Shown: positions 12,053 to 26,514, counted from the stretch's first letter. The stretch: 64,000 bases of DNA from Pyrocephalus nanus (GCA_038380795.1 CM076266.1:30950145-31014144); one strand, 5' to 3'. The notes: a model not told the origin generated them from the letters alone. Numbers and translations are program-made.

Positions 12053-13544
12053 CACTGATTATTGCAGTATTTCCAAAGAGCATGATATAATGTCCCCCAC
12101 ACACTCTGCAGCTTATATAGCACACTTGTCATGCAAGGCAGGCTCAGCCTTGAGTGTAACAAATGCAATGTGGATACCAAGCTCAGGATCTCCCACCCAG
12201 AGCCTGTTTTGCAGGATACTATGCAGAGCAGAGGCACCAGTGTGCCACGAACCAAAACTGCAGCCTTCTGAATGCAGAGCAGCTTTCCTGTCACACAAAA
12301 GCCTAGTCCAGATTTAATGATCCTAGGAATTTTATTAATTCTCCCTGTCTCTGGGCCACCAGTGATGGTACCTATATGGAAACTCTCAGTTTGCTTTTTG
12401 GCACTATGAATTTGCTACTCAGTCCTTTCCTTTGTTGCTGGTTCCTGGACACCCATCATAAATTAGCGACGAGTTTTTTCCTCTGGTGGTTCCCATGCAA
12501 GTTTTCAATCCATTAAGGACTGATTAGGGTTGTAGCTAAGACTGGAGGCTAAGACAGGCTGAAGATGTCTTCTGCAGGAACTGGAGGCAGCAGGTACCCA
12601 CCCATTTCAGAAAGGGTTGGAAATTAATGCCTTGAAGGCATAAGGTGAGAAGAGGAAGGTTTCACCATTGTAACATCTAATGAGGAGGGAGGGAAGGAAC
12701 AGTAGGAGATGAACAGATGAAGAAAAAATGCAACAAACTGTTTTATATACAGTAGGTAAGATGGTATCATTTCTGTTGTGCCTCTTACAGTTGTGATAGA
12801 TTGTGAGAATTGCCACAAAGTTAAGACAGCACAAGCTAAGATAGGTCTTTAAAAGCATGGAAGGAAAACCTTCAGGAACTATGAAAATGTCAGAAATTGA
12901 AACAGCTTGGAAATGTATCACAAACCAAAGCTCTTTATGGATTTGATAAACTGTTTGCAAGCGATGGTCATATGTCTTTAATTTAAATTGCTTAATGAAA
13001 CATCGCCCTTCTGGCAAGGACTTTCAGATCTCTAACAGGGCAGTTGTTATATTAAACTATTGAAGATGCAAATTAAGATAAAAGAAGTAACCAGTTAAGA
13101 TAGAAAAAGTGTTCCTTTTCCATTTCCTACAAAAACATTGGGTAGGTAGCCCATATTGGAATTGCTGGATTGGAACAGTTGGATTGAAAAGATTTCAGAT
13201 TTGGATTCCATGGAATAATCCTTCATCAACTGAACTTCATGTAAGAATGACCATGCACCAGGTATTGCAGTTTAGAAGAAAGTGGTTTCCTTAAATTATG
13301 TTAGAAAGTAAAAGTTAACAATATACATTGTCTCTTTAATGATATTAGATAGTACAGAATGCCTGCACCATGAGAGTGTCAAATATAGAAGCATTATTTC
13401 TAGCATGGTCCCAATGCAAGGTGCTGGTTGGTCTTGCTCCTCCTTCTGCCCTCTGTGATAGGATAAGAGACAAGCAAAATGAGGTTTGTAGGTGTCTAGC
13501 AAAAGACTCAAAAGTCTTCACCAGCATATACATGTCTATGGCTA

Positions 13545-13600
13545 CGTTCACATGCACATACATTCATACAAATATATATACACACATACATATAGAGAGT
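13545..13600 (+). repeat. (CATA)n/(TA)n-like microsatellite
   Basis: Degenerate CATA, ACATAC and TATATA words run through this stretch (CACATGCACATACATTCATA, then ATATATATACACACATACAT). The tract is imperfect, so probably not highly mutable. Confidence 0.7.
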
Positions 13601-13698
13601 GGCTATGGATTACAGTCTGTGGTGCCATCTGGTGGAAAGAAGTCAGCAGCAGCTCTAGTGTTATCTTAGAAAAACAAATGCAAGTATTCTTAAAATAA

Positions 13699-13722
13699 GG
13701 AAGGAGGGAAGGAAGGAATAAA
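13699..13722 (+). repeat. Short (GGAA)n tract
   Basis: GGAAGGAGGGAAGGAAGGAA is a short purine tetranucleotide repeat. Confidence 0.75.
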
Positions 13723-14087
13723 ACCCCTAAAGAAGGAAGGTCTGATCCATATGATTAATGGAAGTCACAGTGTTCATGAAAAAACAATCAGTTCCAGTCT
13801 GCCTCAAAACCTAAAGCTTCTTACCTTAACTGTCTCAGACTCTCACACTCATTGATATGGATCAACAGTCATTGATGAGCATTCAAAACCACAAAAAGCT
13901 TAAATGGGTAATGGAAAAATAGAAGCACTCACAGACATTTCTAACCATCTCCATTCCTGATTCTGTCTGAGGAAGAAGGGTTGGAGTCTTGCAGATTTAA
14001 CAGAACAGCAAACATCTTCAATGTCTTCAATGTCTGCATCTCATAGTGAACCTTTTTACAGCGAGCAAATATTTACATGAATACATC

Positions 14088-14106
14088 TTTTTTTTTTTTT
14101 TTTTTT
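14088..14106 (+). repeat. Poly(T) run, T19
   Basis: Uninterrupted T19 after ATACATC. It would be a poly(A) tract on the minus strand. Confidence 0.9.
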
Positions 14107-15248
14107 CTCTGATGCCCTGTCTACTTCACCTGCCATGAGTTGTCTCCATTTCTCTCAGTAGATGCAGTTCTTGGCATAGAACTGGATACTAGAAATTTTG
14201 GACAATGAAAGCAATTCTTTATTTTAAAGATTACTTGGGGTAATGTTTGTCATATATGTAAAGTAAGGCAGTCATGTTTTCTTTGAAGAATCTGGGCTGG
14301 CTTTCTCAAAATTCCCTTTCCATTTTGAAGAAGTATAAATGGACTGGTTACTTTCTCAGATAAATCTTTTACCTTCAAGGACAGCACTCACACCAGAACA
14401 GAGCAAGGCCTGGAGGAATCTGCCCAATATTAGTAAGGTCTAATTCTTCACTAGGTTATGCAAAATTTGGTCATTTGGGAATATTCTTTTATACAGAGGT
14501 AAGATATTGTATATTCACAGTTACATTGAGGACTAAGGATCAGGCATAACATTGTTAAGGCTAGCATGGCAGAAATAAATGCAGCAAAAACAGTTTTGCA
14601 GAGAAATAAGGAAAGGTTGAAATGTCCATCAGCAAGAGTGGTGGCATTTTATCGTGTTCATATTCCTTTAAAGTTAGCTTGACCTATTTCAGCTTTCCTA
14701 TTTTCAGATTAAGATCCTGAAATGAGTCAGTTAATGAAATAATGATCAGGGATGGTTAGAAAAAGGTTGGATAGTTTGTCAAATGTTCTGTGTCTTACAA
14801 AGAAAATACTGTGGAAAGTGGAGATTTTAAGTATATAGGTGAACAAGCACAAATACATATCCATATGCCAGCTGATAATTAGTTTCTACAGCTAAGGCTA
14901 CCTACACCTTTCTTCATTTTCTTTCTCCAGGTTCTCTTTTCCCTTTGCCCATTCAGTGGCTGTCTATCACTTCCCCACTTACTTCTCAGGCTCTCTCAAG
15001 GCTCCATCCACCTCCCTGACAGCCAACAAACCCTCTCGAGAAAGCAGATGGAAAGGCAGTGGGGAAGAGAGGTGATAGGACTAAATAAAAATCCTATCCC
15101 TGCTGAGATAACATTCTAATCCAATGGCAGTCTTGTTTGATAAAGAAGGAGAAAAATCTTGGGTAAGATTTCAGGACTTGAGTTGGGGTTGAAACATCTT
15201 TATAACCACCAAACTAATTCAGCATTGTCAAAATATAAAACTGACTCA

Positions 15249-15251
<3 letters not shown>

Positions 15252-15293
<42 letters not shown>

Positions 15294-15299
15294 AAATGT
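15252..15299 (+). repeat. Very long uninterrupted poly(A), A48
   Basis: Forty-eight A bases run without interruption between ACTCACTT and GTTTAAATG. It is by far the longest homopolymer in the window. A weak AATATA-type hexamer lies about 15 bases upstream, but no recognisable retroposed gene or SINE body precedes it and no clear target-site duplication is visible. The length is likely to be unstable or polymorphic and is vulnerable to sequencing error. Confidence 0.9.
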
Positions 15300-18200
15300 A
15301 TTACTTCTGTTTCTACCATTGTCTTATTTCTGCAATTCTTGCTTTTTGCTCTAGTGTTCATTTGTTTCTCATTGCTTATATTATGATATCTGAATCACAG
15401 GCTGCTTCTTGTATCCAGTGAACTCAATAGAATAATTTGTATTGACTTTACTGGGTATAGAATTGGATTTACTGTCCACTGCTCTAATCTGTTAGATTAC
15501 TTTCCTCCTGCTATTTCTTTCCTATATGTAAATAAACAATGAATATAGGGAAATTGTGTTTATTGGCTAATGTAGCTTGCTGGCTAGGATTTGTTAAAAA
15601 ACAAACTTTGATTTACTAAAGAAATGAAACCATTTCCCAATAACTATAGATTCCCCTTTCTGCCTTCCTGCAGCAGATTCTACCCCACACCATCTCCAAC
15701 CAAATCCATTGGGAGAAAATTATCTTTTTTCTCCCAGCTTTTCTAACCAAATTCATTGTTTTCTGTGTAAGCTCAGGAATAATTACTGACTGGGGGAGGG
15801 TTTCATTTATAGAGCAATTCAGCAAGTTCAGTGGTGAATGCCTGGAAGACCCAGTGATGTGCGTTGTTACTGTGATTAATGACTCTTATTATTGATGCAG
15901 AACCATGAATTTATACAGGATCTGTCAAGAATAAATAAGAGAGCATTGTGTTCTGCTATAAAGAGTTACAGCATGAAAACAGCAAAGATTTATAAAAAGC
16001 AAATCTTAACAGATAAACAAACATATAACCAAACTGTGAACACGTTAGTTCTCCCTTTGTAGCTCTTGGAATGTTGTCTTTTCTCTGTGATCGGAGGGGG
16101 ACTGGGCTCTTAGAGGATATGAGAAAACCAACACAAAATTTGAATTTAACAAGGGAGCTGATTCATTTCCTCATAAAACCTTGAAAAAGTCATTTGAAGA
16201 CAATTTGTTTACGAACACACACTTAAACTGATGTCTGACTGAAGAAACTAAATGGGATAGTACCACAATTTTGGGGGAGCAGGAAAAAGTACTCCTTTTC
16301 AGCCTCAGGGATTTCTTTGCAGGTTCAAAAGGAGCATTATCCCATGTGGTTTCAAGGTGGTCTTTTCTCTGGGGTGCTGCTGCATGTCCTTACTCAACAA
16401 TAAACTCTGTGCATAGGTAGTGACACAAACTTGGAGTGTGGAAAGCAGGGGCTAGTATTGTCTGATAATCTCGAAATTATTTAGTCAATCAACAGCCAGG
16501 AATATACACTCTGGGATTTGGTAGTATTTGTCTTGTTTAGATATCCACCACCTCTGTCTATGGCCAAAAAAGGGGAGACAATGTAATTTCACCTGGGACC
16601 TCAAGAACTATCAGAGATACAGCAGAAAAAATCAGGGAATTGTGGATTCCATATTAAAAAAAATATACTCAAGCTCACTTTCACTGGTTTTTGGTTGCAA
16701 AAAGGTAGGAATGTCATCTGATTTTGTGCATAATAAAAAATATCTCTGAAGTGATTATGACATTGCAAAATATAATATGGAAAAAGTAAGATCTAAACAC
16801 TTGAGAAAACATCCAAAGCATTTAATTGGATGTAGAAGTGACATCTAATACCCTGAAAGATTACAAAAACAAGAAAATAAGTCACATATGGATGTTGTAT
16901 TGACAACATGTAGGGAGGGAATGCGATGAGATGTGTTTCAAAGCTGAGGCAAGAGGGCATAGACAGCAGCATTTTTTTCTCAGGACCTCAAAATCATAAG
17001 AATACCTTACATGACCACGTGCATCACACTTTTTCTGAAATCACCTCTGTCTTTCCTGTGTCCTCATACCATACTCAAAGGCATAATTCAGGCTCCTCTA
17101 TGCTCGATTCTTCTGGCCTGCTCTTGTTCCCTTTGTGGTTGTATTTCATAAGGTTTCCCATTCCGTGCAGCCTTCATCGCAGGGACTCCTTCAGCTGGCA
17201 CCTCTCACACGTTGCTTCTGGCTTCATTCTTAACACACCTCGGAGGTATTTCCATTGCTTTTTCTGAGCCTTAATTACCGAAAGTGTGCCTGGGCAGTAT
17301 CAGCTGACACTAAAACGGTTTCCTCTTTAATATCAATTGAAAAATGAGTTCCGTTTCTTGCTCCAAACATCACTTTCATGTCAGTTATTTCATGAGGCCC
17401 AGGAGAGTCTTACTAGAGCAGCCAGCTGCTGTGGGTGGAATCGTGCCGTGTTGGACCAAGCTCTGCTAGCACACACTCAGCTGTTACTGGTGTACATTTT
17501 GAGTGCTCAGTACCTACAGGAACACCAAGTATTTTGAATAGATATGCATTTGGTGGGAAGTGAAGGCACTGCTGCAGGGAGCTACTGTGCAGACAAAAGC
17601 AGTAATGAATTTCATTGCAAGAAAAGGAGGATCAGAGCTTCTCAAGTAAACCTATGGGAGAGGACTGAGAAGGGATTTTGTTGCTCATTATAGTGAAAAG
17701 ATTCCCCTGCTTAAGTCTTTCTCTGACCTCTGCATAGAGACCATTTTTCTGTCTAGAGGCTTGGACTGCAGTACTTTTAATTCTCTATAGACCACATCTC
17801 TCTGCCGTGTCTGTTGCACCAAATGGTACCTGTAGCCATTAAAAGTGAGGGCGGCAAAAGCCTGAGTTTGCACTGGCATGCAGTGGGGTAGATCAAATAG
17901 ACAGGCACATTTTATATGTATACCTTGCTACCAAGCAGTTTTTATTACTGAAAATGTTGTAGAAAGAAAGAAACAGGTTGTCAGCTGTGAAATCTGCTTT
18001 TTCATTTGAGTTCTGAGGATGGGTTATGGTTCAAAAAAGGTTGAGGATAATGCCACATAGAGTCCCTATAGCATAAAAGTATCCCACTTGTGTTTATATA
18101 CATGTACGTACATTGATATCCACAGCACAATGCTTTTCCTAAATGATATTTTATATACGGGCAGAGGCAAGTGGAACTTTGTTTTGCTCCTTTTGAAGTT

Positions 18201-21200
18201 TTATTTTTTTTAATTCGGTTGTCTTTCTCGGAAAAGAAAATTACCAAACTAAAATATGAATGCTCTCTAGGAAGTTAAGAGAAACAAGTCTGAAATTGTC
18301 TCACTGCATTTCTGCTAAGGTCTATTGGCAGGTGTAGCCATGCTGATGAAATGTCTGGCTATGTGTGCTGGGAGTGGATAAGCAAGAGGTAGCTGACAGA
18401 TGAAAGGGACTGTGGCACTTTTTTTTTTTTTTTGTAAAAAAATTATTTTGGATCATTGTAGATATCACTACTGGAAAAAGTAATCCTGTTATAAAATTTT
18501 TAATCCCTTGTTTCTGAGCCCTTGTTAATGACAAAGTAAAACCTTGTTTGTAAGGACTAGACAGTTTTCTGGGCCAGATGTGGATGTCCTGCAATCTGAC
18601 ATTCATGTTTCCTTGTTCCCTTACAGTCTGTGTGCACCTCAGCCATCCATCTTGCTTCAGTTCTTCCCCTTTTACCTATGCACAAAATTATTCAAAATTA
18701 TTTGCTAATTCTTTCATGAGGGAAGATCATGCTCACTGTTACCTCAACCTTCCTAAACTGTAGCAACCTTTAAAGGACAGGAAAATGGGGCAGAGTCTCA
18801 CTAGCCTGCAAAGCCTCTCCTGAGTTAGGAAAGATTCTTTCTTACCTCTTCTCTTTGCAAAGTTCATTTCGTTTTTCCCAGTTTTGTTCAATTAGCTACA
18901 ACATTTAATACTTCTACTCAACAGACAAACTGCTTCTCTCAGGTAAACAGTCTACATTACCATAATGAGCTTTGATGCTCAAGTTCCTACTTCTTAATGA
19001 GAATTCTTTCCAAGACTAATAAAAAATTATATGCTTTGGAAAGAAATAACCAAAGAATTCCGAGCAGAGAATCCAGTGTGGTTATAGCTTGGCGGTTTTG
19101 CCTCGGGTACTTTTGGAAGGTTTATTCTAAGTGCTGTGTAGACAAGTAACGGAAATCACCTCAGAAATTGGCATTGTCTACAGGATGTGACATATGGTAG
19201 GGACAGACAAGTGAAGCTTGAAGTGGATTGGGAGGAGAAGGAGGTTATAATAAAATAAACTATAATTTAGCTGAAGAGCAGAGGTTTTTATGCTTTTGCA
19301 GTTCCCTGATCCTGGGTCACCACAGCTGGAGGAAGTTTCTGACAGCCTTTTTTTTTTTTCTTCTTTTTCTTTTGGTTCAGAGAAGACATAAAGGACTTGT
19401 TCTCAGGACTTCCTGTCAAGAGGAGCTGGCTGCAAGAGCTGAAACATATTAGAGTAATAAACATATTTCACACAGCCAGGACTTACAAATGGAAGGACTA
19501 TTGCTGCAGCCCAGGGAATTCCTTGATATGGAAGAAAACCTTCTTTGTCCAGGGGCCTCTCGTGCCTCTGTGCAGTGGCAGAGTCCTCGCTAGAAGCACT
19601 GACATTGTTTCCAGTGTGCAAGTGAGCATGGGAAGGGTCATGTTTAAAAGGAAAGCAAGGAGAAAACGTCATTTGCAGAAAACACTTCCAATGCAGCCCC
19701 TGTTCCCAATACAAAAGACAAAAGAAGGGATAGTCTTACGACTAGCTCACTGCACAAGTCCTTAAACAAAAAAAGGTTCCCATCTAGCTTACGTTCAGGT
19801 GAGGCGTTCTTCTACAAAGACAGTTCAGTTGTCTTGTGTAGTAGAAACAACCCTGCTGTGAGCATCCTTTCTCAGTCATTGCTGTAGACAACATCCATCA
19901 CTAGTCAGAGCTAAAAGCTTTAGTACCTTTTAAAGGTCAGTCAGGCCCCAAGCTCAAGTCTTTTTGGACTGAAGGAATATCTCATCCAAGCCATACAGGT
20001 TTGCATGGGGTGAATCATACACTTGAAGATGATTTTGGTGATAGAATTTCCACTGACTGAAACTACTGTTAACTATATTTTTTGATCAGCAGTAGATGTT
20101 TCTTTTGGGCATGTTTTCTTCTGGGAAAAATAAAAAAGGGCCTTCTCCAAATACTGGTATTTACAAGCAGCTCTTTACATCTCAAAGACCTCATAGCACA
20201 GTCAATAAATGAAAAGGGGAATGGATTTTGGAAAGCAGTCCTTGAATTCCGTGCTATAGCCAGCTATTGCTGTGAAAAGTAACCAGTAACAATAAAGCCC
20301 ACTGTACACAGCTGTGTCAGAGGGTCTAGCAGAAATCCGAATCACTGAATGGATCAAGCAGATTATTTTTCCTTCACCTCATAAGCCTAGCAGAACATGC
20401 CTCTTTTACTTTGTGTGGCACCCAGAGACAGGGGCCACTGTAATAAATATTTTTCTGCTCATTTGGAAGCGTGCATGGGACATAATACTAAAGAGACACA
20501 ATTGAGAAATGGGGAAGAAACAAAGCAAAGCTGAATTATTTTTGTTTTTTAAGTAGTAACTTTCTGGCCCTCTCAAAGACTCACCTCTACAGCAAGAAAG
20601 CCAGGCTCTCAGGGTGCTTGTTAAGAAGACAACCATTCACTGCTAGAAGTTGCAGCACAAACAGAGCTTGGGTCAGGTCTCCACTTCTCCTGGTGGCTTA
20701 CTCAATTCTGTTCACTGTGCAGTGATGTTAAGGCTCAGCTGAGTGTTTAAGTGGCTCTGAACAAAGACACATTGTGTGTCTAGCTGTGCCATTGGGCACA
20801 TACTGCACCTGAGAATGCACATACACAGTTTTAATTCTGTTGACTGGCTGTGCATGCCTCCCAGGTAAAAGAAAGAGAGTGTGAGGGAAGTTTTAAAGAA
20901 CTGATTTCTCTATTGCTTTACTTTCCTCAAACAAAAAACTTCTTCTTTTCTTCAGCTAAGGATTGCTGTGTCTTGGTATCAGCTGAGGAGATCTAACTCC
21001 CTGCTTCTCTGTGCTCCTCCTCTATACTAAAAAGGGATTCAGTGGTGGCAGAGCAACTTTACATGTCACCAAGATTAACTAGAAAATAACCAGATCATGT
21101 GTGGAAAGCTCAGCTGACCCTGCGTTCCACTAAAAGAGTATTTCATGAGATTGCACTGGGTAGAAGTTGCTCCACCTGAGGAAGAGCATCTTTGTTGCCG

Positions 21201-22084
21201 TGTGGTGTAGCACAACTGTTAAATGATTTCTGAGTGAAAAACATGGGACTCAATCCCACAGGAATTATATTCAAGGAGCTTATGCAATTTTCAGGTGGCT
21301 GCATGTCAATGGCTGAATTCCACACATGACACAGAATAAAATGACTGGTGAAAAATGGTGAAATAAATCAAATAATAGGTGTAAATCAAGTTTTCTATCT
21401 TTTTCTCACACACTTCTTTTTTTTTTTTAGCAGCATTTCAATGCAGCAGAGCTTAGGCCCTCAGCTAGTCACACTATAAACTCATTCAACTTTCAGAAAC
21501 AGCTACATCAACTAAATCAACTTTCAATTCTTTCATTTAAAGCAGTGCACATATTCAGTAGATTATTTAGTCATAATTTATGTCTATTCAAATAAGCTCA
21601 GTGATGTACTAGAGCAAAGCATTTGATAAAACTGAGCATGCCTTTGGCAGAGGTCTATACATACAAATTTTTAAAAAGAAAGAACTGGTTTTGTCACAGC
21701 ACCTTTTCCCCAAAGTAGGTTTTTTTTTCAGGAACATTATAACATCAGTTAACAAACCTGTCTGACCGTGTCTGTGTTTCTCCAAACTGAGGGGCTCTGT
21801 CAGGGCTTAAGCAGAGAGATGGGTGGCTCCTGCCTGTCTCCTAATCTACAAGACTGCCTTGCATGCAGCTGTGGGTGGCTGCAGCTTGCCTGTCTGGATA
21901 TGCTGGACAGCACGCTCCTGTTCTGGCAGGCTTGTTATTTGCCCACCAAAAATAATCTCCTGTTGTGTGCAGCCTCAGGACAACTTCTGCTAGCCATTAA
22001 TTATCCCTGTGGCTTGTGCTTGGCTAAGTCAAATGAAGACTTTTGCCATGTGTACAGTATTCTGCTGAAGACCAGATTGACAAG

Positions 22085-22190
22085 AATGGGGCAAGAAGCT
22101 GAGGCACAGAGAAACGCTACAGTAAGTTTACCAATAGTCAGGCAGATGCTTAGGTTTGAATCTTGGTTTGCTGACCATTACTGGCACACT
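22085..22190 (-). mobile_element. Possible MIR-like SINE relic
   Basis: GAAGCTGAGGCACAGAGAAA, followed at the right spacing by a CAGGCAGATGC segment and GGTTTGAATCTTGG, resembles the reverse complement of the MIR tRNA-derived core (GAAACTGAGGCACAGAGAG ... GATTTGAACCCAGG). The match is by eye and short, and coincidence is possible. Confidence 0.35.
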
Positions 22191-23855
22191 GAGACCTTGT
22201 CTTAATTTGCAGTCTTTGGTCATCCCAAATAATAAAAATAAAATTTATTTAAACCTGGTAAGTATAGAATCTTCCTCAGTTTACGCTACACCAGCTATTG
22301 ATTTGTTTTTTAGTCTTGCCCTCTGCCTGAAATCTCAGGGAGTGACAACGAAGGACATTTCTTTCTCCACAAAGGAAGTCATGGACTTCCATTGCAGATG
22401 CAGACTAGCGATAAACACAGCTCTCAGCTCTGGAAGCAAATTACATCACACATTACCAAGGCCCATTTGTCCTTGTTATTTTAAATCTATAGTAAAGACA
22501 GGGGACACAGTCTTAAATACAAAGATATAATTAACCAATTAACTTTTTTTTTAGTCACTGACAGTGACACCAAGAGGATGAGAATATAAAGCCTTCTTAC
22601 CTGCACTTCTGTGGAAGACAATGCAAACCCCCCTTAGCTTGGTTCCATGGGCACAGAGAGAGCCAACTGACAGGCAACAAAAACTACTAACACCGCAGCT
22701 GTTATTAATATCCCCATTAGTAGAGCTTGAAGTGGAACGATCCCTGAATAGGAGCAATCCTAGCAGTGACAAAGCTGAACCTGATACCAGAACATCAGGT
22801 GTAAACCACCCTTGCACCACCTGTGCTGGTGGAACAAAGTGTCCCACTTTCTGCTGATCTCCCCAAGCTCCTCAGCTACCACTCATAGTGCCAGGCAGGC
22901 TGGAGCTTCAGTCTCCTGCCTTCCTCCTTTTCTCACCATTCTCAAGGCCAGTAGCAATGGACATTTCAGCATAGGTGCAGCTGAAAAAACCTGTTACCTA
23001 CTTACTCATCCCATTCCTCCTCCTTCTGAAGATTTCTTTGGTCTTTCCTGATTAAGCTGAAGGGAGTTAAAAGCTCACCGATGCATATTTCATTGAGCAA
23101 AGAGAAGAAGGAAAGTGTGCAGACAATCACACAAAACATGTTTAGGGCTGAAGGAGACAGGCATTTCCCTGGTAGGTAAAGAAGGAGCATTCAGTGATTT
23201 CCAGCCTATGAATAAAGCTCTTGGCTGGGGAAGAGAGTTACTGGACCCTTCCATCCCACCCTTGCCTTTGCCACAGAAACAGTTTTCATGGGAAGAATGC
23301 ACATGGCAACAAGAGAGCCACTGAGGGAAGCAGCCATGGGGAATGAGCCAAATAGCTTTCTTGTTCCCTATGAGATATGGCTGAGGAGGCAATTTACTTT
23401 CCAGTTTCCTTTCAAGATGAAGTATGGCTTGCACTACCACTGCTTAGGCTGTACTTATTTCGTAAATAAAGATTTTCTGTCTTCCATGTGGCAAATATTG
23501 CCCTACAGTCACTCTTTAAAATAAGCCTCAGAAACAGAGGCAATGTTCTTCTAGCAGGTGCACAGCTGAGAGCCTGGACAACAGATACCCATCAGCAGTA
23601 AATATTCAGTCTTGGTATGAGAAAAACTTTCTCCTGCATTTTACCTCGAAGCACATGGGTGGTTGTGCTGCTGATGGGCCAACAGAGCTGACTTGTCTCT
23701 CTGATTCTTTTCTTCCATTTGGTGAAGATGTGGAGGCAGCAGAATTTGCCGCAAAGCCTTTCTGCTCCCTCTGTTCTCAGCACAGAGCCACAGCCTTGGG
23801 AAGCCTCTGCAGAAAGGTGTCACAAGAACACAGAATCACCCAGCTCTTTTCTTTC

Positions 23856-23869
23856 TTTATTTTTTTATT
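23856..23869 (-). terminator. Candidate distal poly(A) signal of RBMS3
   Basis: The minus strand reads AATAAAAAAATAAA, which is two overlapping-style canonical hexamers. It is followed 10-50 bases later by a GT-rich stretch (GGGTGATTCTGTGTTCTTGT). This is the best-formed cleavage/polyadenylation context I noticed downstream of the stop. It would give a 3' UTR of about 7.6 kb. Confidence 0.45.
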
Positions 23870-25632
23870 GAAAGCTTCATCAAAGAAAACAGAAGTTTAA
23901 ACCTAACATCCACTGATCTACAGAAAGCCCCAGGAGTGGGAAAATGGCAGCTATTTAGGGTTGTGTTACAAATGGAAAACATAAAAAAAAAAAAATCATA
24001 GCAGTACAGATCTTTCAAAGACATTCTGAGACATCAGCACACAGATGCCCATATAAATAAGATTCATAATTTAATGTATCGCAGAGGTTCTGTGTTCTAC
24101 ATTTTGGCTACAGTGAGGTCTGTAAGGGCTTTAAAGAACCTCTGCCCCATTTTTGTGATGCATGTTTTCTTGAAAGGAAGTTCATCTGCTTTCAAAGCTG
24201 CTTTGATTTTTCATACAGATAGAATCTGTTCATTCTCCTTTTAAAAGGACAACAACTAAAAACTCCTAAATGAATTCTGTTCACTTCCTGGTTTTACATA
24301 AAATTGTTTTGCCTCTAAAAGATAGTAGAATTTTCTTCCACTCTGTAATACAGCATATTTAATAATACTTTAATTACATAAACATCATGTTCTCTTCTCT
24401 AGGCTGTATTTTTGGGCTTTTAAAAATATAACTGACTGTAAATTTCACCAAATTCATAAAATTATCATCCAAGGGAAAGACACTTAAAGGCAGAAAAATT
24501 AATGTTGGGCAGATACTCTCTTAAGGACAACAGATCCAAATCTGGGAAGGTGCTTACACCTTGCAGGCTTTCAACCTGCAAAGAAAAATGGATTTGTGAA
24601 CCTGTCAAAGGCTGACATTTTTCACTTCATTATGCATTTTTATTAAGGTAAAGGAACTCAGCTGTCACTGTTGGGGAATTAACAACCGAACTGAACAACT
24701 GAAATAAACACAAGAATTTTTACTTATCATGGAAAGCTGAACCAACACTGGGATTCATTTCTTTTACAGCTTTACTCTCATAATTTTCTGTTCAATATTA
24801 ACAAAGAGCATGTTAATAAAGGGGAGAAGAAAGGGTCTCTTCTGCCTGCTTTGAGGCACAAAGGTGAATAAATCTCTGGGGTACATCCAGCGCTCTAGCC
24901 TATCTGGGGGACAGGAGCAATACAGAAAAAGTTGGTGCTCTTTTTGAGAAGACAATAACTCTCCTTACACTGCATCTTTGCTGCTTTCTGAGATTCTAGA
25001 AATCTGCTCCACTGAAGGGGAGAAGTCTGCTGCTCACTCAGCCCTCCTTCTGAGAAAGTGTGTGTGCATGACTGTGTGTATGTGTATTAGAAATGAAAGG
25101 AGTCCTTGTTACTAGGGTCAATTGTTATTAAACAGAATAGACTAATGCATCAAATCTCAGCATTTTTGTTGTTTTCTGTTTTGCATTTCCATCACACCGT
25201 GACTGTTTTCTTAGTTCACGTGGGCTACCGAGAAAGACCAGGAAAATCCCTTACCCTAGGGCACTTCTTTTATATCCAGACCAATTTCATGTTAAATAAA
25301 GTTTAGAAAGGAAATGTTGACCATGCGTGTATCAAACATTACTATCTTCAACTACCACATTTGGTCTCATCACTAAAAATGGATTGATTCATTACTTTAA
25401 GCACATTATCACTCTTTAGCATGACTCTTGCCATAGGTGGAGTTAAGTGAGTCTGCCTAAACCTGTTTTGCTCATGTCAACCTCAGCATTAAAATGAAGT
25501 GGCATGAGGAGCACCATCAAGCTTAAAATCATGAAGCATGGCAATTTTTTAAACACTTAGTATCAGTCCCATCCTTCAGTACCATAAACAACATAATATA
25601 GATCCAAATACTATGACATATTAAAAATAAAC

Positions 25633-25638
25633 TTTATT
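25633..25638 (-). terminator. Candidate poly(A) signal
   Basis: The minus strand reads TGTAATAAAGTTTATT. The downstream GT element is weak. It is one of several possible alternative ends of the RBMS3 3' UTR. Confidence 0.25.
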
Positions 25639-26514
25639 ACAATGCAGGCTTCCTCAAATTTGCTGAGTTTTGGTACACATACATACATAAATAATACCCT
25701 TCATTTGATTTTTACTTGTGTAAAAATCCATTCGAATGCTACAGCCCAATTGCCCATTGAAAGGTTAAGCCCTCACTTCTCTAATGACCAGCCTTTATCT
25801 TCCACGTTTGGGCATGCATCCATAGCAGAAGATGATACAATGTGATGCAGTTGCTCTCAAATATGCCTCATTCTGCATTACGGTGGATTTCTTGACCAAC
25901 ACAACCAAGGCAGTCTCTTGGTAAACAGAACTATACAGGTAAGCACAGGCTAAGGACATTTCAAGAGTCAGTTTCACTGGAAGGCAATAAGAGGACATTC
26001 ACAAATTGAGGCCTGACTGTCACAGGTGAAAAGTGCTTACAAAACCAGCAGTAGAGCCAGATAGGAAGAAGAGTCCCTCTGCAATCTCAGTAGGAACAGT
26101 AAGATTTTTCAGTGCCCTGATCTACACTTGGGTCAGCACCTGCAAGTATCATATTCTCTTCAGTTCCACTGTCTTTTTTGTTTTTTTCTCAATGTTCAAT
26201 GACAAGCCCAGGTATTCAGAAATTTCTAGCCATAATTCATAGTTTTCTGACACCCCTTCTGGATTTAACTTATAAGGTAAAAACAAAATTACCAAACCCA
26301 AACATCCAGATTTGATTATTTACAAGAATTCAGGTGTGATGGAAAGTACATACGCAGTTCAGCTTATGGATTGATGTTACTTCTAGACCTCTGGGCCAGG
26401 CACCATTGCCTTAGACATCTAGAGTTGTTTCTGCAATCTTTCAGGAACTCTCCTGATATTTAAAGCTAAATTGGCAAGACAGATACAGATAGTGACTTTA
26501 CAAATTCAGGTCTT

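Larger units (their letters stand above)
8717..23840. other. Intergenic DNA downstream of RBMS3, no gene seen
   Basis: Fifteen kilobases contain no supportable gene. The longest open frames (for example 21768-22205 on + and 12607-13017 on -) have no domain, no exon-like splice context and low-complexity or random composition. Contents are homopolymer runs, an AT-rich patch, a small minisatellite, short CATA and GGAA repeats and one possible MIR-like relic. In mammals the next gene downstream of RBMS3 is TGFBR2, well beyond this distance, so a gene desert here would be expected if synteny holds. Confidence 0.55.

Noticed and set aside
12607..13017. 136-codon minus-strand ORF
   Set aside because: The sequence is random-looking and hydrophobic from T-rich DNA, with no domain or splice context.
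21768..22205. 145-codon + strand ORF rich in Cys and Leu
   Set aside because: It has no recognisable domain and no partner exons. Its 3' part overlaps a possible MIR relic. It is most likely chance.
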